Shown here: positions 1 through 6,868 of the stretch, piece by piece
Position numbering within the stretch: position 1 is the first letter of the stretch
How the letters are laid out: every line of letters starts with the position of its first letter
The notes under the pieces: model-generated
The model's database searches: none
The model's input: the letters and a program-made list of their open reading frames with translations, nothing else
What the model was told of the DNA's origin: nothing
NCBI GenBank assembly: GCA_030583905.1
Contig: CP129481.1
Span: 2,108,001 to 2,172,000 of the forward strand
Direction: 5' to 3'
DNA: 64,000 nt
DNA from: Anaerolineales bacterium
Lineage (GTDB): Bacteria; Chloroflexota; Anaerolineae; Anaerolineales; Villigracilaceae
Program-made: the position numbers and the translations under genes

Positions 1-229
1 CATGAATTTCAGGGAAGAATTGATGTACTGTTCCCTCCACCCAGCCATGCAGCGTGGAGGGCAGAAGCGGACAATTCAAACACGCTCCGCCCAGTTTGAC
101 CTTGAGCGCATCCCCTTCCAAGGAGATGAATTCCACAGTTCCTCCATGGAATTGCTCGATATAGGCGCTCAAATTCTCCAAGAGATGGCGGATCTGCATT
201 TCGCGGTTTTCAGTATTTATTGTGTTCAT
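1..229 (-). CDS. NifU C-terminal-like Fe-S scaffold protein (3' end outside window)
   Basis: Only the first 76 residues are present; no stop is reached before base 1. The fragment holds a NifU C-terminal-like fold with the signature GGACLNCPLLPSTL, whose C-x-x-C (residues 50 and 53) would bind a transient Fe-S cluster for delivery to apo-proteins in the cytoplasm. The ATG at 229 overlaps the stop of the upstream cyclic-nucleotide-binding gene (ATGA), so the two are probably translationally coupled. The family is usually 75-90 residues, so little is likely missing. A different NifU-domain protein with a C-terminal extension cannot be excluded. Confidence 0.75.
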   Translation of the reverse strand, partial: MNTINTENREMQIRHLLENLSAYIEQFHGGTVEFISLEGDALKVKLGGACLNCPLLPSTLHGWVEGTVHQFFPEIH

Positions 230-768
230 AAGCCGGTTTCCCATTTGTCTTTATGATTGGAATCCAAGAAAGCCTGGATCTGTGCGTGCGCATTCTCCCA
301 TCTGGGGGCGACAATGCGCGCCAGACGGTTGATGATGGTCTGCCCTGTTTTGGGATGCTCCTCAACCAGTTTCCACAGATTCTGCCCGTGAACGCGGATC
401 GCGTCAACCGGCGATTCGCTGACAATGCTGCTGGTATATTTTGGGCTTCGGATCACCGCCGACCAGCCGAATACATCCCCTTCGCGTAGGCGGGTCAGGA
501 TGATCGGCGGACCATCGTACGGTTTGTACCGGATGCCAACCCTTCCACTCAGGATCAGATATACGTAATCAGCGGGGCCGCCCTGCTCAAAGATGACCGT
601 TTCCGTCTGGCAGAAAAAAGGCTCAAAGAGAGGCTTCACCAACATGATCTGATCAGGCTCAAGGTCCTGAAAGAGCGGAATGTAGGGCAGGTTTTCCAAC
701 ATTATCATTGCATGGTAATCAACGCGCGGACAGGTTTCCAGTATCATCCATCCTAAAGAGGGTGACAT
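226..768 (-). CDS. Stand-alone cyclic-nucleotide-binding (CRP-type) domain protein
   Basis: The protein has 180 residues. Residues ~25-150 form a CRP/FNR-type sensory beta-barrel (LFQDLEPDQI at the start, GGPADYVYLILSGRVGI and LREGDVFG in the core). The C-terminal helix-turn-helix of true CRP/FNR regulators is missing: after residue ~150 there is only a short helical tail ending KWETGL. It is therefore probably a ligand-responsive protein acting on a partner, not a DNA binder. The chosen ATG is preceded by AAGGGGAT four bases upstream; internal starts near 708/702 have no clear ribosome site. Its stop overlaps the NifU-like start. Confidence 0.75.
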   Translation of the reverse strand: MSPSLGWMILETCPRVDYHAMIMLENLPYIPLFQDLEPDQIMLVKPLFEPFFCQTETVIFEQGGPADYVYLILSGRVGIRYKPYDGPPIILTRLREGDVFGWSAVIRSPKYTSSIVSESPVDAIRVHGQNLWKLVEEHPKTGQTIINRLARIVAPRWENAHAQIQAFLDSNHKDKWETGL

Positions 769-905
769 TAATCCCCTTTTTATTTGCCGCTAAAAATCCT
801 GCGTTATACTTTGTGAAATCGGTAATTTTTACAGTTTTCATCGCTTCATGAATTTGATGACATGCGATGATCTTCCGCCCGACGCGGGCGGCTTAATGGA
901 ATGAT

Positions 906-1472
906 ATGACAGTTTCTTCACAACCTTCCCCGGGGCGTTTTTTTGCACTGCTTTTAATTGGATTTGGATTGATCGCGATCGGGGTCATGTTCATCCTGCT
1001 TTTGGATATCCCACCCGCCTCGACCCAGGACTTTTCAACTGTTCCTGCCCAGGTTGATTTTCCCGCCCCCGAACTGGATCTCATGAATCTGGCTGGCGAA
1101 CCGGTCTCCCTTGCCGACCATCGAGGCGATGTGGTGCTGGTCAATCTCTGGGCAACGTGGTGCCCGCCTTGCCGCGAGGAAATGCCGGCGCTGCTTTTCT
1201 TCTACGAAAAATATAAATCCAATGGGTTTGTTCTGGTTGCCATTGACCAGGGGGAAACGGCGGAAAAGGTCCAACCGTTTGTGGATGAATTCAAACTGAC
1301 ATTTCCGATCTGGCTGGATCAGGCGAGTGAAGCCGGACGCGCGTTCAAGACTATGAGCCTGCCGAGTTCTTATGTTATTGACCGGCAGGGGCAGGTGCGC
1401 CTGATGTGGATCGGCGGAATCTCAGAGCGGAATCTCGAAAAATTTGTCCCTGCAATTATCAAGGAAAAATAG
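906..1472 (+). CDS. Membrane-anchored TlpA/ResA-like thiol-disulfide oxidoreductase
   Basis: The protein has 188 residues. Residues ~12-34 form one hydrophobic segment that acts as a signal anchor. The extracytoplasmic thioredoxin fold follows, with active site WATWCPPCREEMPAL near residues 83-97 and a cis-Pro region at LPSSYVID. Such proteins reduce disulfides of cytochrome c or other secreted proteins. The gene stands alone on the plus strand between minus-strand genes, and no cytochrome maturation gene is nearby, so the substrate is unknown. The ribosome site is weak (GGAATGAT before ATG). The family call is secure; the specific role is not. Confidence 0.88.
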   Translation: MTVSSQPSPGRFFALLLIGFGLIAIGVMFILLLDIPPASTQDFSTVPAQVDFPAPELDLMNLAGEPVSLADHRGDVVLVNLWATWCPPCREEMPALLFFYEKYKSNGFVLVAIDQGETAEKVQPFVDEFKLTFPIWLDQASEAGRAFKTMSLPSSYVIDRQGQVRLMWIGGISERNLEKFVPAIIKEK

Positions 1473-1478
1473 AAGAAA

Positions 1479-2978
1479 TCACGGGTAACTGCCATTGATG
1501 GCAGTAAATGCGTCACTGCAATCGCAGGCGCGGACGACGGCGCTGCCTTTGGTGAGCGTTCCCAGATACTCCCTGTTCCCGTTGCGGACGGTCCAGCCGC
1601 TTAGCACGAAGGGGATCGGGCTGTCTGCGGCGACCCATTCGCCGTTGTATTTGCGTGCCACATGGACGTGCGTGCCGGTCGAGCGCCCGCCTTCACAGGA
1701 TGGATAGCCGATCATATCTCCAACCCTTAATGTCGAACCAAGCGGTGCAAGTGAGTTGGTGGCAAGATGCAGGTAGTAGATCACCCAGCCTGTGCGTTCA
1801 TTCCCATCCATGTCAAGGTCGAGTGCAACGCCTTCCTGCGGGTTGGAACGCACCACGAGTCCATCCGCCATGGCAATGGCGTAATTCTCTTCTTTGGCAG
1901 GGAAACAGCCGGCTTTTTCCATGGGCGGGGCAAAGTCAATCGCGGAGAACGGTTCGCCGGAGCCCCAACCAGTGTGCGGACCGCCGGTGAAGCTCCAAGT
2001 CTGGTCGCTGGGGAAGGGCAGGCGAAGTTCCGGCTGCTGCAAACTACCGGGAATCAACACGGACGTTTCCTGCCACGGGTCGCCGAATAAAGTTGAATAG
2101 GCAAGTGCAAATCCCTGCGGGCTGACGGCTTGCGCGTAGGCATCTCCAGTGAACATTCTTGAATAATAAAAGTGAAGCGCGGCGGAGGCGGCATTTTGCC
2201 AGGGATCGGGGCGGAGAAGGTTCCGGTTGGTGTCTTCAAATTCCAGCAGAGTCCCGAGGCGCCAGCCGTAATATCCGTTGTTAAGAGTGTTGGCAGCTAT
2301 CACAAGCTGGAGATAGGGAGTTTCCCAGTAGGTGCGGGAGAATCCCAGCAGGTTGCGGCTGACAGGAGGCTCCGTTGCTGTTAATGCCCCGCCCTGATAT
2401 TCCAATATCGCCAGCAGCAGGCGCGGACTGAGGCTGTAGTTGATCGAGACATAATCCACCAGTTCTGCGCCGGAGCGCCATGTTCCTGCGACGTATGCGC
2501 GATAACTTTTCAGCCAGCCCGGCTGGGATGCGACGAACGCGGCGGTGTTGAAGCCGGTATGTGTGGGTCCGTTGACAAACGCATGGTCGGGAATGATCTG
2601 AAAGGAACTGCCCCATAGAGCGCGATAGTAGATGGGAATCTGCATGGGCATGCCGGGCGGCATGGTGGTGGCGTCGCGCGGTATGTGCGGATTGGCGAAC
2701 AGGATCTCGTCCACAGTGGTGTTGAAGCGAGCCGCCAGTGCTGGCAGGGTGTCACCGGTTTGGGCGGTGTAATCCACGAGTTCGCCGGGGTTGTAGGCTG
2801 GGCGGACAGGCAGGGGCGTTGGAAAGAAAGCATTATCGACCGCCTCGCCGACCTGGCTGGTCGGTTCTGCGAAGGAGAGACTGGGACTGGACGATGGCAG
2901 GTTGCAGGATGTGATACCGATCACCGTGCTGAGAAAAACGGCGAGCAGTGAAGTAAGATATTTTTTCGTTTTATTCAT
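1479..2978 (-). CDS. LysM-M23 lipoprotein, copy 3 of a tandem triplet
   Basis: The protein has 499 residues. The N-terminus carries a type II signal peptide with the cysteine in GITSCNLP, predicting a lipoprotein. A LysM domain follows (YTAQTGDTLPALAARFNTT), then a ~200-residue helical region seen in all three copies (ISINYSLSPRLLLAILEYQ type), then an M23 LytM fold. Zn-ligand motifs are GGPHTGWGS...AIDFAPP and GTHVHVARKYNGEW. It probably cleaves or binds peptidoglycan outside the membrane. The start overlaps the stop of the upstream paralogue by 8 bases. It is the last gene of the triplet and the shortest copy. Confidence 0.88.
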   Translation of the reverse strand: MNKTKKYLTSLLAVFLSTVIGITSCNLPSSSPSLSFAEPTSQVGEAVDNAFFPTPLPVRPAYNPGELVDYTAQTGDTLPALAARFNTTVDEILFANPHIPRDATTMPPGMPMQIPIYYRALWGSSFQIIPDHAFVNGPTHTGFNTAAFVASQPGWLKSYRAYVAGTWRSGAELVDYVSINYSLSPRLLLAILEYQGGALTATEPPVSRNLLGFSRTYWETPYLQLVIAANTLNNGYYGWRLGTLLEFEDTNRNLLRPDPWQNAASAALHFYYSRMFTGDAYAQAVSPQGFALAYSTLFGDPWQETSVLIPGSLQQPELRLPFPSDQTWSFTGGPHTGWGSGEPFSAIDFAPPMEKAGCFPAKEENYAIAMADGLVVRSNPQEGVALDLDMDGNERTGWVIYYLHLATNSLAPLGSTLRVGDMIGYPSCEGGRSTGTHVHVARKYNGEWVAADSPIPFVLSGWTVRNGNREYLGTLTKGSAVVRACDCSDAFTAINGSYP

Positions 2979-4587
2979 CTTTTTCGCGGATGATGTTGGA
3001 GCGGCTCCCGCCGAGCGGGTCTGCGATCACCACTTGGTCGCCGCGGACGAGGGTGCCTTCGTAGGCTCTCCCGCCGGCGATAACACGCCAGCCGCTTAGA
3101 ATAAATGGAATGGGTCCATCCGCTGTGATCCATTCACCGTTGTATTTTCGCGCAAAATGCAGATGGGTGCCGGTCGAGACGCCGCCTTCGCAGGAGGCGT
3201 GACCGATGCGGTCATTCGTTTCGAGCCAGGTCCCCATCGGCACGCGGTTCTTGTCGGCAATATGCAGATAGAGCAGGTTCCAGCCGGTTTGTTCGTATCC
3301 GTCGCCGTCCAGATCGACCATGACAACGCCATTCCCGGAACGCACCACAAGGCCGGGAGCGGCGGCGGCGACCCATGTCAGGGTGGGGGCGCATCCGGTT
3401 TCTTCTGCACCGGGAGCGAAATCAATGGCGGCGTAGACGCTGTGTCCCTGCCCGTAAATATTTGGGTTGATCTGTCCCCAGCCGTTGTGCGGACCGCCGG
3501 TAAAACTCCACTTTACGCCCGGCTCGAATGGCAGGACGAGGGTGGGCTGGTCGAGCGCGGTGGGGAAGATCGGGCTGATCAGATCTGCGCGCGCCCAAGG
3601 ATCGCCAAACATGTCAACATACATGGCAGGGAAGCCGGCTTCGAGGTTGATGATCTGCGCCCATTGTGACTGGCTGTACAGGCGCGAGAACAGATATTGG
3701 ATGGCGACTGTGCCTGCATTCAAGCGCGGGTCAAGGCGAAGTGTGGTGCCGTCGGCGAATTCAAGATGGGTCATTGTCCCGGCGCGCCAACCGTAATATG
3801 CAATGGACATGGTGTTGATCGCCCAGGTCAACTGGACGCTCATGCCTTTATAACGATAATCGTGGAATCCCATTGGGTATTCCGTGCGCAGGATGTTGAT
3901 GGGCTGTCCGCGCACCCAGCGGCTTTCGTATTCGAGCACGCCCAACAGCAGGCGCGGATTGATGGAATTCTCGATGGCGAGGCGGTCAATGGCGGCGTGA
4001 CCTTCGATCCAGCCGGTGGAGCCGAGGTAATCCCTGAAAGTGCTCAAGTATCCGCCCTGCTCCTGCACGTATTGTTTTGTGTCGAAGTTGAGCGCAGTTG
4101 CCGAATAAACGACCTCCGCATCGGGCATGATCTGGATGTTGGGCGTGGTGGCTTCGTTGATGCGGTTCGGGATGATGAGCAGTGTGCCGGGTTCGAGCAG
4201 GGTGGAGCGGGTCAGGTCGGTATCGGAGACGATCTCCTCTTCGCTAACGCTGAAACGACTCGCGATTGCGGAGAGCATGTCTCCGCTTTGGGAGTAGTAC
4301 AGGAATGGAGCGGAATCTGCCAGCGGCGGCGTCGATGTGGGTGGGATGGCTGTGTCCGTTCCCGGCGGCGTGGGCGTGGATTCAGGATCCGTTTCGGAGG
4401 GCGGGGGAATGGTCTCGGTGGGATGAACGATCGGTTGGTCCTGAACAATGAACGGGTCGAAGTGAGGCGTGTCCGGGATGGGTGCATCCGGTGTGGGGGT
4501 ATGCAGAGTCCCCCAGATGGATGGGGTCGATCCACATGCGGACAAGGTCATCGAAATGAGAATAAGAACAGCGACAGCGCGATGCAT
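2971..4587 (-). CDS. LysM-M23 lipoprotein, copy 2 of a tandem triplet
   Basis: The protein has 538 residues. The signal peptide ends in a lipobox (MTLSACGST). A Pro/Thr-rich spacer (~40-95) precedes a LysM domain (YYSQSGDMLSAIASRFSVS). A middle domain contains INPRLLLGVLEYESRW, which resembles the wall of a lysozyme-like helical fold. The C-terminal M23 domain has GGPHNGWG and GTHLHFARKYNGEW with the usual His/Asp/His Zn-ligand pattern. It differs from its neighbours by a longer insertion before the M23 Asp (NPNIYGQGHSVYAAIDF). It lies 42 bases from copy 1 and overlaps copy 3, so the three probably form one transcript. Confidence 0.88.
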   Translation of the reverse strand: MHRAVAVLILISMTLSACGSTPSIWGTLHTPTPDAPIPDTPHFDPFIVQDQPIVHPTETIPPPSETDPESTPTPPGTDTAIPPTSTPPLADSAPFLYYSQSGDMLSAIASRFSVSEEEIVSDTDLTRSTLLEPGTLLIIPNRINEATTPNIQIMPDAEVVYSATALNFDTKQYVQEQGGYLSTFRDYLGSTGWIEGHAAIDRLAIENSINPRLLLGVLEYESRWVRGQPINILRTEYPMGFHDYRYKGMSVQLTWAINTMSIAYYGWRAGTMTHLEFADGTTLRLDPRLNAGTVAIQYLFSRLYSQSQWAQIINLEAGFPAMYVDMFGDPWARADLISPIFPTALDQPTLVLPFEPGVKWSFTGGPHNGWGQINPNIYGQGHSVYAAIDFAPGAEETGCAPTLTWVAAAAPGLVVRSGNGVVMVDLDGDGYEQTGWNLLYLHIADKNRVPMGTWLETNDRIGHASCEGGVSTGTHLHFARKYNGEWITADGPIPFILSGWRVIAGGRAYEGTLVRGDQVVIADPLGGSRSNIIREKDE

Positions 4588-4629
4588 ACGTTGGATTGAT
4601 TATATCCGCATAGATTAAGTTGGGATGAA

Positions 4630-6210
4630 TTAGCGCGAGACCAGGTTGAAGTCGTTGGCGCTGTCCCAGGCTTCGATGGATTCCGAGCCGCGCGAGAGGA
4701 AGCCATTGTATTCCACGCCGGTCCCGCTGGAGATCCAGCCGTCGAGATTGAAGGGCAGCGGACCGTCGGCAGGAATCCATTCGCCGTTGTATTTGCGCGC
4801 GATATGGATGTGGGTGGCGTTCGAGAAACCGCCTTCGCAGGAGGGGTGCCCGACGCGTTCATCTGCAAAGAGATATTCGCCGACCGGGACGCGGTCCTGC
4901 GTGGCGGTGTGCATGTAAAGGATGACCCAGCCGGTCTGTTCGTAGCCGTCGTTGTCGAGGTCCTGTATCACTGCGCCCTCCTCGGAGCGGACGATCAAGC
5001 CGTCTGCCATGGCGGTGATCCACGATGGGCTTGCCGCGCAGTGACCGGTGGTATTGTCCGGCGGGGCGAAATCCAGCGCCGCCCAAGCCGATCCGGAGTC
5101 CCAGCCGCCATGCGGACCGCCGGTGAAGTACCAGCTTTCGCCTTTGCTGAAGGGCAGGTTCATGGGAGGTTGTGCCAGTCCAGATGGGATCAGCGGTTCG
5201 ATGGCGTAGCTGAACGGGTTGCCAAAGAAGACGAAATAGGTGACGATCAAGCCGGTCTCATTGACGTGGCGTTCCCAGGTGGCGAGATCGTTGAACTGCG
5301 AAAAGAAATACTGGACAGCGGCTGTCCCGGCATTGATGGTGGGATCGATTGGCACGACCTGTCCGTCATTCAGCACCCAGGTCGAAAGCGCGTTCACCCG
5401 CCATAGATAATAGCCGCGATTGAGCGTATCCGCCGCCCAAGTTAACTGGCGGTACAAACCTTCGCGTGTTGCGTCTGCAAAGCCCATTGGGTAGGATGTA
5501 TTGGCTGGCGTCTGGCTTGTAACCCAGCCGCTTTGATATTCCAGTAGAGCCAAAAGCAGGCGCGGATTGATCGAATAGTTCTTTGCCACGAACGAAACGA
5601 CTTCACTGCCGCTCATCAACGAGCTGTTGACATCCTGCGTATATCTGGAGAGATAGCCGTTCTGGCTTTTAATGAATTCGTCGACATCAAAGTCAATTGT
5701 CCCGGGTCCGTAGACCAATTCCGAGTCGGGGAGGAGTTTGAGCGATGTCCCTGCCTGAACCGGATTCGGCGCAGGGATCTTCAAGACCGTGCCGATGCTG
5801 AGCAGGTTCGGGTCGCTGATGGCGTTCGCTTCCATCAGGGACTGGATGCTGATTCCAAATCTGCGGGCGATGATTCCCAGTGTGTCACCCGCTTGCACAA
5901 CATATTCATCCGCATTCTGGCGCGGTGTCGGCAGGGCGCGGATCGGGTCCGGTGTCGGCGTAAAAATGTACTGCTCGCTTGCTCCAAATGATTCGGGCAG
6001 GCTGAACGAAGCGCGCGTCGGCGTGGGTGGACGGGTGGCGGTTGCTTGCGGCGTCCCGCTTTCTTCCGCCGCTGCAGACTGGCTATCTGAACCTTCCACC
6101 GGCAGGAAAGGATCATAAGTTGGAAAGACGACCTGTTCCGGGTCGGATTGCGTACATGAGACGAGTAGACTGATGGTCAACAGCCCAATGATGATTTTTT
6201 GGAAAGACAT
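4630..6210 (-). CDS. LysM-M23 lipoprotein, copy 1 of a tandem triplet
   Basis: The protein has 526 residues from the ATG at 6210; a longer frame reaches 6252, but the signal peptide begins at MSFQKIIIGLL. The lipobox is LLVSCTQS. Domains in order: Thr/Pro spacer, LysM (YVVQAGDTLGIIARRFGIS), the shared helical domain (INPRLLLALLEYQSGW), and M23 (GGPHGGWDS, ATHIHIARKYNGEW). It is the first gene of the triplet. The conserved middle domain in all three, together with LysM and M23, suggests they span and process the cell wall. Catalytic activity is inferred from intact His/Asp motifs only. Confidence 0.88.
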   Translation of the reverse strand: MSFQKIIIGLLTISLLVSCTQSDPEQVVFPTYDPFLPVEGSDSQSAAAEESGTPQATATRPPTPTRASFSLPESFGASEQYIFTPTPDPIRALPTPRQNADEYVVQAGDTLGIIARRFGISIQSLMEANAISDPNLLSIGTVLKIPAPNPVQAGTSLKLLPDSELVYGPGTIDFDVDEFIKSQNGYLSRYTQDVNSSLMSGSEVVSFVAKNYSINPRLLLALLEYQSGWVTSQTPANTSYPMGFADATREGLYRQLTWAADTLNRGYYLWRVNALSTWVLNDGQVVPIDPTINAGTAAVQYFFSQFNDLATWERHVNETGLIVTYFVFFGNPFSYAIEPLIPSGLAQPPMNLPFSKGESWYFTGGPHGGWDSGSAWAALDFAPPDNTTGHCAASPSWITAMADGLIVRSEEGAVIQDLDNDGYEQTGWVILYMHTATQDRVPVGEYLFADERVGHPSCEGGFSNATHIHIARKYNGEWIPADGPLPFNLDGWISSGTGVEYNGFLSRGSESIEAWDSANDFNLVSR

Positions 6211-6301
6211 GGGAATGATTCTACCAAATGCGCTGTGAATATCGCATAACAAAAAGGCGCAGGATTTTCCTGCGCCTTTGCATCCTGCTTTTCACAAGAT
6301 A

Positions 6302-6748
6302 TTACGACTGAAACCCCGATCCCATGATGTAATTCTCCAGACCGCGGATCTCGCTTTCCTTGTTCTCCAACGCCGCCGTCATTACATCACGGATGGAGAC
6401 CAGCCCGATCAACTGGTCATTTTCCACCACGGGCAGGTGGCGGATCTTGTACTGGTTCATCAGCGCCATGCATTGTTCCACGCTCGTCTCGCTCGTGACC
6501 GTGATCATCCTCGAGACCATCACATCCTTGATTCTTGTATCCTTGGCGGTGCGGCTCTCGAGCTCGCCCTTTTTCAGGTAGTCGCGCTCGGTGTAGATGC
6601 CGACGATCTTGCCGCCATCCGTGACAAAGATCGCGCCGATGTTCGCCTCCGACATGACCTTGATCGCCTCCAGCACGGAGGTGTTGGCGTCCACCGAGAA
6701 ATTGGTGGCGCTTTTCTTGGCTTCCAGAAGTTTTCGTACAATGGTCAT
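6302..6748 (-). CDS. CBS-pair protein (paralogue of the one at 10177)
   Basis: The protein has 148 residues and is essentially two CBS motifs (residues ~10-65 and ~75-135, with GKIVGIYTERDYLKKG and NDQLIGLVSIRDVM), expected to bind adenosyl ligands as a cytoplasmic energy sensor. The ribosome site AAAGGAG precedes the ATG. It lies just beyond the hairpin that follows the formate dehydrogenase gene. A closely similar 148-residue protein is encoded inside the redox cluster, and both begin MT-VRKLL/MT-VQNLL, so they are duplicates. A link to hydrogenase/formate dehydrogenase control is inferred from position. Confidence 0.88.
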   Translation of the reverse strand: MTIVRKLLEAKKSATNFSVDANTSVLEAIKVMSEANIGAIFVTDGGKIVGIYTERDYLKKGELESRTAKDTRIKDVMVSRMITVTSETSVEQCMALMNQYKIRHLPVVENDQLIGLVSIRDVMTAALENKESEIRGLENYIMGSGFQS

Positions 6749-6823
6749 CGCATATCTCCTTTGGTTGGGTGGACAAATTAATTAAACCACGTCATTGCGA
6801 GCCTGCAAGGGTATAGCAATATC

Positions 6824-6860
6824 CAAGTTGACAGCCGCTTTCAAAGCGGCTGTCAACTTG
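6824..6860. terminator. Long perfect hairpin after the formate dehydrogenase gene
   Basis: Two perfect 18-base arms around a single-base loop lie 9 bases past the fdh stop. The T-rich tract (TTCGATTTTT) is on the plus-strand side, so as a minus-strand terminator it lacks a classic U-run. It may instead act as a 3'-end stabiliser. Confidence 0.7.
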
Positions 6861-6868
6861 TTCGATTT

